NCBI GenBank assembly: GCA_949287225.1
Contig: CASEFP010000060.1
Location: 1-64,000 of the forward strand
DNA: 64,000 bases
From: an uncultured Lentisphaeria bacterium
GTDB taxonomy: Bacteria > Verrucomicrobiota > Lentisphaeria > Victivallales > UBA1829
Direction: 5' to 3'
The position numbers were made by a program, and so were the translations under genes. Positions 53,963-63,269 of this stretch are shown here, in pieces; the first letter of the stretch is position 1; every line of letters starts with the position of its first letter. The notes below the pieces were generated by a model. It searched no databases. It was not told the DNA's origin and saw nothing but the letters and a program-made list of their open reading frames with translations.

Positions 53963-56776
53963 CTATTTTACGAGAATGCCGCTTCCGCACTCCTTCAGAA
54001 GAAGATCACTCTGTTTCAGCGGACGGCCGAGACAGCGGTTGCCGCTGAACGTGAGATTCGCGGAACGGTCGATTGTGATCTGATTCCTCTTTTCGCCGAA
54101 TGCGTTCACGCCGTTTTCCCCATCCACGGAATTGCCCCGGAAAACGGAATCGGAAAGATTCTTCACGATCAGTCCGCCGGTATTGCTCCAGCGGTTGTTC
54201 TCAAATACGAGAGCGCGGATCGGCGCACACTGCGCCGGAGCCATGTTCTGGACGAAGGTGAAGGTGCGGAGCCCCGCCCACGCGTCGTTGACGACATTGC
54301 CGCGCACGATGATGCAGTAGGGCGCGGGTCCCTCATGCACACCGAGGAGGCAGGAGACCGCGATTCCGACTCCCATCGGAATGTTTTCAAACGTGTTGTT
54401 CTCCACCAGCGAACAGGCGGACTGGATGTTGATTCCTGCTCGGGCGTGGGCAAACGAATTGCCGCTTGCAACCGAGCCGATCCCCCACTGACGGGAGTCG
54501 TAGACGGCGTCGCGGCGGAAATCATAACGGATCAGCGCGCGCGAAACAAGATCCTCCTGAACCGCAGAGAGTTTCTTAAGACCGCCCTTTTTGCGGCTGA
54601 CGATGGTATCCGGAAGCGCCTCCTCCAGAACGGCGACGGTGTCACCGCCCTGCCGGGACTGGCTTTTGATGGTCGCAAGCGCAAGCGTCTGACCGGTCTC
54701 GCCGGAAAGGAAGGAAAGGGTATTCCCCGGAAGGGAATGACCCGGCATCGCGGGATAGCGCGCATGGGTGCCCTCCGCCTCGACGACGTTCTTCCCGCCG
54801 ACAAAGACGTTGAAGCAGTCGTCGCCCGGATTCTTCACGGAGCAGTTGGACAGATATGTGCCGTTGCCGGAGATCAGGAAGTCCGCGTTGGAAGCCAGAC
54901 ACAGTCCCGGCAGCGGATAAAGACGGCATTTCGTCCAGGAGTTCCAGTAGCCTCCCCAGGTCTGGAACGCCGCCGCGGGTGAGTTGCGGATGTGGATGTT
55001 TTCCGCCGTGCAGAGGGTGCTGTCGCCGGTCGGGAAGCACGGATACGCGCCGTCGCGGTTCGGAATCACGAACTTCAGGCCGGACCGGACATAGCGGACC
55101 GAATAGCGTTTGTCCATGTAAATCCGGTATTTGCCGTTCCCGAGAGAATCCGCCTTCTTTTCATTGTAGACCAGGAACTGCGTGCGGACCAGATTCCCGT
55201 CCGGCGTATACGCCGTGCAGCACTGGAAACGCGGATTCGCCTTGTAGACGGGATCATCCGGCGCAAGCGTGCTGGGATCGAGCCGGATCGTAACAGTGTT
55301 CGCCGGGACATTCACCTCCAGGACGGTTCCCTGACAGAACGGCGTCTTTTTGTACTGGAGCATCAGATTGCGCACCGTGACGTTGCGACAAGCGTCCATG
55401 AAGATTCCCGCCGCCTGCGGGCGTCCGAACAGGAATTTCGTCGTTTCGGGATTCTCCCCTTCGATCAGCGCATTCTCCAGCTTCGGGATCCGCACATGGC
55501 AGCCGCCCTTTTCCGCGGGTTTGCCCTTTGCGGGAACAAAACTGTTGAAGAAGTAGGTGCCCGCGGGAATCCGGAGGACGGCAGGCGCGCCGGCACACTG
55601 TTTCACGGCGTCAAGGGCACGGACAAACGCAGCGGAGTCATCCGTGACACCGTCGCCCTTCGCCCCGAAATCCCGGACGTTGAAAATCTTCGGATTGTTG
55701 CCGGGGAGTCCGCCCTCCGGCAGCCACGGGAACTTCGCAATGCATTCCGCCTCCAGCTTGAAATAATCAACGAAACGCCTCATGTCCTGAATCCCGTTCG
55801 CTGCGGAACAGAGTCCCGTAAGCGTGCCGGACGCCAGATTCTCCCGGATGAAGGCAGCGAGATTTCCGACAATTTCCACACGCTTTCCGATCCGCTCCTT
55901 CTGAAAGCAGACGCGGGAAGCAAGATAATCATCAATCTCCGCACGGTATTTCCCGATTGCGGCAAGATACTGCTCCAGCAGAACGGGAATCTCCTTTCGC
56001 AGCAGCTCTTTTCTCTGCTCGGAAAGCGCGTTGTCCGCAAACGGCGGAAGCAGGACAAACGGACCGCCCGACTGCTTTTTTCCCGTCTGGACAGTTTTTT
56101 CCGGAAGGGTATAGCGCACGGCTTCCCTCTGGAACATCTTCCTGATGTCCCACGATTCAAAAATCGTGTCGTAAATACGGATTTCATCGGCGAATCCGTT
56201 GCACCAGAAGGGCCGCTGCGCGGCGGGATCCGCACAGCCGAGGAAGAGTTCCCCTTCAAGCGGCGCGGGGGCGTCCGCGATCACGCTCTGATGGTGGATT
56301 TCGCCGTTGACATAGATCCGGGCACGGCGTTTGTCGCCAAGGCAGACGAACACGACATGATACCACTGATCAGACGGAAGCGCTTTCGTTCTGATGACTT
56401 CCCTTTTTCCGTTCGCGAGCTGATACTCGACTTCAAACTGTTTCGACGGCGTATAGGAAAGGCGGAGCCGTCCATTCCGTTCGCCGAGAAGCGTGAATTT
56501 CCCGATCCGGTCCGGAATGCCGTCCGGATTGAACCACGCACTCAGCGTGTAGTCTGCGCCCGGAGATTTCGGGAGTCTGACGGCGGCGTAACGGTCCACC
56601 GCGCAGCTGAACGCAAAGACCCGTCCTTTTCCGGCGGGATTCTCCGTCCGCTCGATCCGGGGTTCCGCGCCCGCTTTATCCGCAGTGAGATTCAAAAGCG
56701 TCTCCGCCGCCGACAGCCCGAAGGCCGACAGCAGGCAGATGGCGCCGAACAGAAGTTTCCGCTGAATGGGAATCAT
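53963..56776 (-). CDS. Secreted LamG plus right-handed beta-helix protein, probable polysaccharide lyase or hydrolase
   Basis: A 937-residue exported protein with a signal peptide (residues 1-~23). Residues ~30-215 are a LamG-like domain (YTLSAWFNPDG, WYHVVFVCLGDKRRARIYVNG). A helical linker (~240-345) precedes a pectate-lyase-3-type beta-helix that opens with NVRDFGAKGDGVTDDSAAF (~365). The helix extends to the C-terminus, with Asn-rich coils (NNTFENIPMGVG, ENNRWSNTGG). NPGDDCFNVF near residue 660 recalls the DDAINVHG motif of GH110 alpha-galactosidases, so GH110-like activity is one option; GH28 or a lyase is another. The ribosome site AAGGA is 11 bases upstream. Confidence 0.75.
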   Translation of the reverse strand: MIPIQRKLLFGAICLLSAFGLSAAETLLNLTADKAGAEPRIERTENPAGKGRVFAFSCAVDRYAAVRLPKSPGADYTLSAWFNPDGIPDRIGKFTLLGERNGRLRLSYTPSKQFEVEYQLANGKREVIRTKALPSDQWYHVVFVCLGDKRRARIYVNGEIHHQSVIADAPAPLEGELFLGCADPAAQRPFWCNGFADEIRIYDTIFESWDIRKMFQREAVRYTLPEKTVQTGKKQSGGPFVLLPPFADNALSEQRKELLRKEIPVLLEQYLAAIGKYRAEIDDYLASRVCFQKERIGKRVEIVGNLAAFIRENLASGTLTGLCSAANGIQDMRRFVDYFKLEAECIAKFPWLPEGGLPGNNPKIFNVRDFGAKGDGVTDDSAAFVRALDAVKQCAGAPAVLRIPAGTYFFNSFVPAKGKPAEKGGCHVRIPKLENALIEGENPETTKFLFGRPQAAGIFMDACRNVTVRNLMLQYKKTPFCQGTVLEVNVPANTVTIRLDPSTLAPDDPVYKANPRFQCCTAYTPDGNLVRTQFLVYNEKKADSLGNGKYRIYMDKRYSVRYVRSGLKFVIPNRDGAYPCFPTGDSTLCTAENIHIRNSPAAAFQTWGGYWNSWTKCRLYPLPGLCLASNADFLISGNGTYLSNCSVKNPGDDCFNVFVGGKNVVEAEGTHARYPAMPGHSLPGNTLSFLSGETGQTLALATIKSQSRQGGDTVAVLEEALPDTIVSRKKGGLKKLSAVQEDLVSRALIRYDFRRDAVYDSRQWGIGSVASGNSFAHARAGINIQSACSLVENNTFENIPMGVGIAVSCLLGVHEGPAPYCIIVRGNVVNDAWAGLRTFTFVQNMAPAQCAPIRALVFENNRWSNTGGLIVKNLSDSVFRGNSVDGENGVNAFGEKRNQITIDRSANLTFSGNRCLGRPLKQSDLLLKECGSGILVK

Positions 56777-56889
56777 GTTGTGTGCAATCCTTTTTCTTTA
56801 GTGATGAACAGGGTATTTTCCGAAAGCCATCCGCGTGCCCGGCTGCGCAGACCGGAGACAATGCGGACGCTTCTTTTTTTCCATTTTCT

Positions 56890-57732
56890 TCAATGACTGG
56901 AAATATACTGCGAGGCTTCTCCGACTGCCACCATGCTGAAGCCGAGGCGCTCCCACACACCGAGACGGTCATAGGATGCCGCGCTCCCGTCGCCGATCAG
57001 CGCGTTGGCTCTCTTTCCATGAAACAGCCCGAGTGTCGAATCCGTTGCAGAAAGCGTCGGCTGCGGACTCCCCCACGTCCACTGGGACTGCTGCCCGACA
57101 GACCAGGCATCGAAAAGAAGAGCCAGCGAATCGCAGTTCGGATTCATCGTAGTGATGCGGTCCTTGATCGCCTTGAGGTTCTGCTTCGGATCGCGGAGAC
57201 GGAAGATCAGGTCGTAATCACCGGGCGCGAAATTGAATGATCCCCGCGCCACCATGCTGGTATAATTGTAACCGTAGGCGACCTTTGCCTTGTCGCTGGA
57301 GGCTGTATCATACTTCCCCGGCTTGGCGGAGGGGCAGATCACGCAGGAGGTCGTGAGATATTTCACCCCGCTCGCCGGACGGTTCGCCAGACGCTCGTCC
57401 GGAACATCCGCATAAAACGAAACCCAGCCGGTCCCGCCCTGCCGGAGCGCGACATAATCATTGTAGTCCGCTGCATACGAAAACAGCGCCACTCCGCACT
57501 GTTTCAGGTTGGAAAGGCAGGAGACGCCGCGCGCCTTCTCACGTGCGGTATTCAAAGCGGGAAGAAGCATCGCTGCCAGAATCGCGATGATCGCAATCAC
57601 GATCAGGAGCTCGATCAAGGTAAAAAACAAAAAAGGACTCTTTTTCCGTTTTTCAAACGCGCGACGGATCGACCGCATACCGGTGGCCGGATGAGATAAA
57701 TTCCCGTCAATCAGGATCTCTGCTGTTTTCAT
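56890..57732 (-). CDS. Pseudopilin-like protein (FTLIEL, H-X9-DG)
   Basis: A 280-residue prepilin-like protein with a long basic leader of about 37 residues. [13 protein letters not shown] is followed by a helix ending in [14 protein letters not shown]. The H-X9-DG motif [12 protein letters not shown] is near residue 250. The residue before Phe+1 is Phe, not Gly. GGGAG is nine bases before the ATG at 57732; the internal ATG at 57678 has no ribosome site. It is first in the operon with the LamG/beta-helix gene (113 bases on) and the GntR-type regulator. Confidence 0.85.
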   Translation of the reverse strand: MKTAEILIDGNLSHPATGMRSIRRAFEKRKKSPFLFFTLIELLIVIAIIAILAAMLLPALNTAREKARGVSCLSNLKQCGVALFSYAADYNDYVALRQGGTGWVSFYADVPDERLANRPASGVKYLTTSCVICPSAKPGKYDTASSDKAKVAYGYNYTSMVARGSFNFAPGDYDLIFRLRDPKQNLKAIKDRITTMNPNCDSLALLFDAWSVGQQSQWTWGSPQPTLSATDSTLGLFHGKRANALIGDGSAASYDRLGVWERLGFSMVAVGEASQYISSH

Positions 57733-57815
57733 GGTTTTCTTCTCCCAGCTGAATGTATGTTTTCTTCGTAACGATTCTGCAATCGGACGCGTTTCTCTCA
57801 GCCGTCCTCTCAGAT

Positions 57816-57844
57816 ATTATAATGAAAAACACCTTGATTGGCAA
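57816..57844 (-). promoter_or_regulatory. Promoter of the pseudopilin/beta-helix operon
   Basis: On the minus strand, TTGCCA (complement of 57839-57844), 17 bases, TATAAT (complement of 57816-57821). It lies about 85 bases upstream of the start at 57732. Confidence 0.8.
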
Positions 57845-57846
57845 GG
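57832..57846. promoter_or_regulatory. Candidate operator CCTTG-N5-CAAGG over the -35 box
   Basis: CCTTG (57832-57836) and CAAGG (57842-57846) form a perfect inverted repeat around ATTGG that covers the -35 element. It could be bound by the GntR-type product of this operon; this is inferred from position only. Confidence 0.45.
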
Positions 57847-58219
57847 ATGAAAAAATGCGGAAAAAAGAGTTTTGTCCAATTTTTTTAATCTTTCCGTGCA
57901 TTTTTATTCAGTAAAATAGTATTTGTGCTTTTCAAAGAGAAAAAAGACACAGGAACGAAAACTACCCGCCAAACAGAAAGCGATGCCGCAATTCCCTCCA
58001 ATCAGGCAAAATCAAATTCATTCGGAAAAACAGAAGCATCAAAAGTTTTACTTCAGATAAAAATGCACAATTTCTATATTTATCATATAAAATATACGCT
58101 ATTAAAAATTTTCCTCTCTCCTCCCTTCCCTCTTCACCTTTTCCCTCTTGCACTTTTCGGAAAAAAGAATATTGATATAAATTAAGATTGTTCAACGGAA
58201 AGGAAATGAGGAAGGATCC
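57847..58219. other. AT-rich intergenic region between divergent pseudopilin and GH78 genes
   Basis: The rest of a 487-base gap. It is much richer in A+T than the flanking genes. An 86-codon open frame (57925-58185) is Lys/Phe-rich without a ribosome site and is not supported as a gene. The GH78 promoter probably lies near the end: TTGCAC around 58147 and AT-rich sequence at 58165-58185 are possible but poorly spaced boxes. Beyond that I see nothing. Confidence 0.4.
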
Positions 58220-60259
58220 ATGCCGGAATCACAGCAGAAAAACAGGGATTGGGAAAACGTGCCCGGCGTCTGGGCAGGGGAAGAGCCGACACTGGCGTTT
58301 CTCGCGGAACTCCCGGCAGGGACAAGGGAAATCCGCCTTGCCGCCGCCTCGGTCTACCGTCTGCGCATCGACGGGAAAGTCATCGCATACGGTCCCGCAC
58401 GCGCACCGCTGGGATTCGCCCGCACGGAACGGATCGCCGTAAAACAGAACGCGCCCGCACTCGCCGCAATCGAAGTCACGGCCTGCCAGACGGAAAATTT
58501 CTATTATCCGAAGCAGTCTCCGTTTCTGAAAGCGGCCTTTCTCGATGAGGCGGGCCATCTTCTCGGCGCAACCGGCGACGGGAAAACATTCCGCCTCTTC
58601 ACCCTCCCCTTCCGGAACTGGCAGGCGCCGAAGCTGACGCATCAGCGAGATCTGATGGAACACTACGACTTCACACGGAATCCCGGCGCACTCGAGTGGT
58701 ATCTCCAGCGGAATCCGCAGCTTCCGGAACGGCCGGAAACACTGGTCCGGCTCCCGCGCCTCATCAGTCGCCATGCGCCCGGTCCGGAGCTCTCCGAAAT
58801 CCACGAAGCGTTTCTGCTCCGCACAGGAACGCTCGACACGCAAGCGGCGGATCTGAAGGAAACAATTCCCGTTAAAATTCTGGAGGCGTGCCATATCTCC
58901 GGAAGCGGCGACAGCTATCTTGTCTACGATTTCGGAAAGCTTTACAGCGGCTTCCTGATTCTGGAACTGGAGGCGGAAGAGGAGTCCGAACTTCTGATCG
59001 GATGGGATGAACTCCTCATGGAAGGCACATACGATTTCCGCAGGGCATTCTGGGCGAACAATTTCATCCGTCTCCGTCTGCCGCAGGGAAAACCAATGAC
59101 ATTTGAAAGTTTTGAACCGTATGCGATGCGCTGTGCCGCCGTAGCCGTTCTTTCCGGCAGGGTCCGGATCAGAAGCATGCGTCTGCGCGAATATGCCTTC
59201 GACACGTCGCATTTTCTCCCCCGGGACAGGCGGATGCTCTTCACGCCGGAGGAGGATGCCGTCTATCAGGCGGCGTGCGAAACCTTCCGCCAGAACACCG
59301 TGGACGTATTCATGGACTGCCCGGGCCGCGAACGCGCAGGCTGGCTCTGCGACAGCTTTTTCATGGCGCGCGCGGAGTTTTTCCTGACGGGGTGCAGCAA
59401 TGTGGAGGATGATTTTCTGGAAAATTATCTGCTTCCGGACTCTTATCCCCTCCCCGAGGAATGGATGCTCCCGATGTGTTTCCCCGCCGACAATCCGCGG
59501 AAAAGTTTTCTGCCGCAGTGGCCGTTCTGGCTTTTTCTCGAAATCTTTGAAAAAAAGCATCAGAAGCGGGGACGCGATTTCTCATGCGGACTGGAAAAGC
59601 GTTTCCGGAAATACATCGCCGGATGCGGGCACTACCAGAACCGCGAAGGTTTTCTGGAAAATCTGCCCGGCTGGAACTTCATCGAATGGTCCCGCGCGAA
59701 GGAGTTTTTCCGGGGCGTGCATTTCCCGACCAACATGCTCTACCGGAAATGCCTGAAGGAGGCCGGACTCTGCTACGGAGACCGTGCGCTGCTGGATCAG
59801 GCGGAGATTCTGAAGGAAAAAATCATCGAATCCTCCTTCGACGGCGAATGGTTCCGCGACAACGCGGAGCGCAACGAAGCGGGGAATCTGGAAAAAAGCG
59901 GGAATCTCAGCGAGATCTGCCAGTATTACGCGGATTTCTGTCTGGATCTCTCTGACGGAGATCCGCGTTTCGCCCGGTGGCGGAAACGCCTGCTCGACGG
60001 GGAACGGGCCGAAACGATGGTTCCGGCCGCCATGTTCATCGGCCTGATCCTCCGTTTTGAAAGTCTGCGCGCTGCGGGAAGGCATCGGCAGCTCCTCTCC
60101 GAAAGCGTTGCAAAGCTTCTCCCCATGGCGCGCAAAACAGGCACGCTGTGGGAAAAAGAAACGCCCGATGCAAGCTGCTGTCACGGCTTCGCCTCGGTCC
60201 TGGCGCCGTTACTGGCAGAGGCGGTCCGGAAGCGCGGAATGCAGCAGGGATCCAATTGA
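58220..60259 (+). CDS. GH78-like alpha-L-rhamnosidase
   Basis: A 679-residue protein without a signal peptide, so probably cytoplasmic. The N-terminal ~330 residues are beta-sandwich domains with carbohydrate-binding character (YDFGKLYSGFLILEL). An alpha/alpha-barrel follows, opened by the GH78 motif DCPGRERAGWLCDS, where Asp366 starts the motif and the following Glu is the candidate general acid. The enzyme would release L-rhamnose from glycans such as rhamnogalacturonan or from glycosides. It diverges from the pseudopilin/beta-helix operon, so both may act on one rhamnose-containing polymer. GAGGAAGG precedes the ATG. Confidence 0.87.
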   Translation: MPESQQKNRDWENVPGVWAGEEPTLAFLAELPAGTREIRLAAASVYRLRIDGKVIAYGPARAPLGFARTERIAVKQNAPALAAIEVTACQTENFYYPKQSPFLKAAFLDEAGHLLGATGDGKTFRLFTLPFRNWQAPKLTHQRDLMEHYDFTRNPGALEWYLQRNPQLPERPETLVRLPRLISRHAPGPELSEIHEAFLLRTGTLDTQAADLKETIPVKILEACHISGSGDSYLVYDFGKLYSGFLILELEAEEESELLIGWDELLMEGTYDFRRAFWANNFIRLRLPQGKPMTFESFEPYAMRCAAVAVLSGRVRIRSMRLREYAFDTSHFLPRDRRMLFTPEEDAVYQAACETFRQNTVDVFMDCPGRERAGWLCDSFFMARAEFFLTGCSNVEDDFLENYLLPDSYPLPEEWMLPMCFPADNPRKSFLPQWPFWLFLEIFEKKHQKRGRDFSCGLEKRFRKYIAGCGHYQNREGFLENLPGWNFIEWSRAKEFFRGVHFPTNMLYRKCLKEAGLCYGDRALLDQAEILKEKIIESSFDGEWFRDNAERNEAGNLEKSGNLSEICQYYADFCLDLSDGDPRFARWRKRLLDGERAETMVPAAMFIGLILRFESLRAAGRHRQLLSESVAKLLPMARKTGTLWEKETPDASCCHGFASVLAPLLAEAVRKRGMQQGSN

Positions 60260-60282
60260 GTTCTCCGCCGCCGGAGGAGAGC

Positions 60283-61497
60283 CTACACGCTCTTCCGCAC
60301 CGCATCAAAGGCTCTCATCGTCAGGAATCCGATTCCTGCGACCAGCGCGAACGAGGAAAGAATCCCCCACAGGATCATCGGTGAGGAAGCAAACCATTCG
60401 AAGACAATCGAACCGATCCACGGGCCGACGGCAAATCCGATACCCCGGACCAGTCCCAGCGCCGCCATGCTCCGTCCGACCGCGCCCGGCGGCGCAAGAC
60501 GGCTGATCTGCGTATACAGCGCGGGCTGGACAAAGAGCTCCCCGAGCGTCAGCACAAATACCGCGCATCCGAGGGAAACGCCGCCCGCGCAGAATGCAAG
60601 GGAGAAATATCCCGCCAGATAAAGAAGCGAACCCGCGACAAGGCGGAACGACTGGCTGCACCTGAAGCGGTCCGCAAGCTGCGTCGCCCCCATCTGGAAA
60701 AAAATGATCGTGAACCCGTTGACCGAATAGACCAGTCCGAGCGTGTCGCGCCCGACTCCAACGACACCGGTCGCGTAGACCGACAGCACGGAATACAGCT
60801 GCGAGGTCAGGAGAAACAGAAGGAAACTGCTTCCAAGAAGTCTGAGGAGAAACGGATTTTTCAGCAGCGTCAGCGCAGTGACCTTTTCTTCCGCCTCCGC
60901 TCTCTCTTTCGCGGGAAGCGGCGCACCCGCCGGACGGATCTCCGGGCAGCAGCGCGCGGTATAGCACATCCCCGCGATGCAGAGCAGCGCCGTCATTGCG
61001 AACATCAGCGAAAAGGGGGTCCTTGCCAGAAACGCCCCCAGCATCGGGCCGACCGCCCAGCCGATATTCGTTCCGATCCGGATTTTGCTGTAAACGCGCG
61101 GGCGCTCCTCCTGTGTCGTGAAATCCGCCAGATAGGAGTCGGCCGCCACCTGAAAAAAGGTCCCCACGGCGCTGTTGACCATCAGAAGCAATGCGAACGC
61201 CCAGAACGGCGCGTGCCGCAACGCGAATAGTGCCAGGACAAGGAAGATCGCCCCGCGCAGTCCCTGCCCCGACTGCATCATGAAATTCCGTCCGATCCGG
61301 TCGGTGAGCCAGCCAGAAAGCGGCGGAGCAAGGATGACGGCAAGCCCCATCAGGGGGAAAATCGTCCCGACGACATCCATCGGAATATTCCGTTCCTCGT
61401 GCAGATAAATCGGAATGAACGGGTAGACGATCGAGTAGGCAAGCGAATTGATCGCCCATGCCGCGGCCAGCGATGTGGAACAGTGTTCCTGCTTCAT
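60283..61497 (-). CDS. MFS transporter
   Basis: A 404-residue protein with about 12 membrane helices in two halves separated by a charged loop (~residues 185-205). GWLTDRIGRN after helix 2 is the MFS A-motif. The family is that of sugar or drug transporters; the substrate is unknown. The frame is open to 61611, but the ATG at 61497 begins right before helix 1; GGGAGG lies rather far (14 bases) upstream. It is the last gene of the minus-strand group that includes the M55 peptidase. Confidence 0.85.
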   Translation of the reverse strand: MKQEHCSTSLAAAWAINSLAYSIVYPFIPIYLHEERNIPMDVVGTIFPLMGLAVILAPPLSGWLTDRIGRNFMMQSGQGLRGAIFLVLALFALRHAPFWAFALLLMVNSAVGTFFQVAADSYLADFTTQEERPRVYSKIRIGTNIGWAVGPMLGAFLARTPFSLMFAMTALLCIAGMCYTARCCPEIRPAGAPLPAKERAEAEEKVTALTLLKNPFLLRLLGSSFLLFLLTSQLYSVLSVYATGVVGVGRDTLGLVYSVNGFTIIFFQMGATQLADRFRCSQSFRLVAGSLLYLAGYFSLAFCAGGVSLGCAVFVLTLGELFVQPALYTQISRLAPPGAVGRSMAALGLVRGIGFAVGPWIGSIVFEWFASSPMILWGILSSFALVAGIGFLTMRAFDAVRKSV

Positions 61498-61579
61498 GAC
61501 GGAAAGAAAATCCTCCCTGATTTCCCTCGTGCCCGAATGATCCGGAAAGGAAGGTATCACGCTTTTTCCGGAAATCAAG

Positions 61580-62368
61580 TCACCAGTTGAAAAAGAGCGC
61601 TCTTTCCACACTTTCCGCGGTCAGCTCCCAGGTTCTGCCGTCGAGGCGGCGATAGGCGGGGTTGTCCGGCATGCGGCAGCGCGAAACCAGCTCCACCTTC
61701 AGGCTGACCGGCGTTGAGATTGCCATGGGGCGCATTTCCGAAGCGTGTTCCACAGCAAAACAGCTTTTTTCCCGGATCAGGGCCCGGCTCTTCTCCAGAG
61801 AAGGCATTCTTGCTCCGTTGCGGGAAAACCCTTTCTTGACCTGGCAGGTCACGACGCCGGGAAGCCATTCCGATGCTTCGAGACAGGTCTTGTCGTCGCC
61901 CGACACCATGATGACGGGCACGCCGTGCTCCGCCGCGATCGACGCGTCGATCGCGATCTCCCCGGCTTCGCGGCCGTTCAGGTAGACGTGCTGCCAGCTC
62001 GTCGAACTCATCGTGTGCTCGCAGACGGCGCCTTCCGTTCCGCCGCGCGCATGGTAGCCGAGCAGGATCAAGCCTGCGCTTCCCTCAATGTCCGCGAAGC
62101 GTTCTCCCGGCGTGTCTCCGTCGATCAGATCCGCGCGGGGGTCCACCATCGCGCGCGTCACGTTGAACCCGCCACCGTGACAGTCCTTCACAATCACTTC
62201 CGTCGCGCCGCCCCGCACGCACCCCTCCACACAGGCGTTGATATCCCCCGCCATCAGGGTGCGCGCTTCCGCAATCAGATCCGGGCGGTTCTGAGAAGCG
62301 TTGCAGTAACTCGAGCCGCTGATTCCGCTGATTCCCTCAAGATCGACCATAATGTAAATCTTCTTCAT
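61580..62368 (-). CDS. M55-family D-aminopeptidase (DppA-like)
   Basis: A 262-residue zinc peptidase. VDLEGISGI at the N-terminus supplies the Asp and Glu metal ligands. DCHGGGFN and GYHARGG supply His ligands. EHTMSS and MVSGDD are also typical. Characterised members release N-terminal D-alanine from short peptides derived from peptidoglycan. The start overlaps the stop of the upstream exported-protein gene (ATGA), and the MFS gene follows after 82 bases. Confidence 0.92.
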   Translation of the reverse strand: MKKIYIMVDLEGISGISGSSYCNASQNRPDLIAEARTLMAGDINACVEGCVRGGATEVIVKDCHGGGFNVTRAMVDPRADLIDGDTPGERFADIEGSAGLILLGYHARGGTEGAVCEHTMSSTSWQHVYLNGREAGEIAIDASIAAEHGVPVIMVSGDDKTCLEASEWLPGVVTCQVKKGFSRNGARMPSLEKSRALIREKSCFAVEHASEMRPMAISTPVSLKVELVSRCRMPDNPAYRRLDGRTWELTAESVERALFFNW

Positions 62369-63267
62369 TTTTCCCCGTCCTTCTGATCCGTATTCATCTG
62401 AAAGAGTGATGCGTTGTTTTTCCGATATTCAAGGAATTCGCTGTTGTTCATCGTTTTTTTCGTCTCCCACAGCCCGAAGCGCCAGGCTTCCGCTTTCGGG
62501 TCAAGCGTGAAACGGAAATTCATGCAGTAGATTTTGCCGAACCAGACTTTTCCGGAAGAGATGCCCTTCCAGTCGATTGCAAGAAAACAGGGTCCCTGCG
62601 CTTTCGGCGTGTTCGACGGCTCGAACGCGTTGTCATACATCACAAGCGTGGTGTCGCTCTTCTGCAGACGCACCCATGCGGTGTTCGCCGGAGAGGGGAT
62701 TTTCCGCGCAGGCGTGAGAATCTCCCGCTGATAGCGGGGATCGCGCTTTCCGCCGTTGGGAACGCTGTAGGAGGGATAGACCAAAAACGCCAGTTCGGCG
62801 CTCCGGAGTTCCTCCTGCGAGCCGGGAAGTTTCCGCCACTCCATGAACAGCATCGGCGACGCCTCGTTCATAAAGAAGCGCAGGTTCATTTTCACGCCGT
62901 CGAAATTGTAGACGGTGTCGATGCCGGCGATCCCCTTCTCCGCGAACGGGGTGATGGATTTGGGTTCCAGCCCGGCACTGCTGATCCCGTTGACCGTCAA
63001 ACGGGTGAAGTCGCGCGAGATGAACCCCTGCCAGAATACAGGTTCGGGCATGCCGATCAGCACTTTTGCGGAAGCCTTCGCCGTCTCCAAGGTCCATTGA
63101 AAGTAGATCAGATAGCTGTTGCGGTCGTTCCGGATCTGAAAATATTCCGCCCTGCCGTAGAGTTTACTGGCCTTGTGATAGCTCCGTTCGACTTTTTCCA
63201 CACTCGGAGCGGCGCTGTATGCCGCGCAGGCGAGAAGCGCAGCGCTCAGGATCAGAGTTTTTTTCAT
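62365..63267 (-). CDS. Secreted protein of unknown function
   Basis: A 300-residue protein with signal peptide MKKTLILSAALLACAAYSAA. The rest is strand-rich with many aromatic residues (FFMNEASPMLFMEWRKLPG, YPSYSVPNG). It could be a beta-sandwich such as a carbohydrate-binding or mutarotase-like domain; no named family is recognised. AAGGAG lies eight bases before the ATG at 63267; an open stretch upstream to 63306 overlaps the previous gene and lacks a ribosome site. It lies between a CBM9-like protein and an M55 peptidase and is translationally coupled to the latter. Confidence 0.8.
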   Translation of the reverse strand: MKKTLILSAALLACAAYSAAPSVEKVERSYHKASKLYGRAEYFQIRNDRNSYLIYFQWTLETAKASAKVLIGMPEPVFWQGFISRDFTRLTVNGISSAGLEPKSITPFAEKGIAGIDTVYNFDGVKMNLRFFMNEASPMLFMEWRKLPGSQEELRSAELAFLVYPSYSVPNGGKRDPRYQREILTPARKIPSPANTAWVRLQKSDTTLVMYDNAFEPSNTPKAQGPCFLAIDWKGISSGKVWFGKIYCMNFRFTLDPKAEAWRFGLWETKKTMNNSEFLEYRKNNASLFQMNTDQKDGEK

Positions 63268-63269
63268 CT

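Noticed and set aside
57925-58185. 86-codon plus-strand open frame in the AT-rich gap upstream of GH78
   Set aside because: No ribosome site, Lys/Phe/Ile-rich by base composition only, and it lies where promoter elements are expected.
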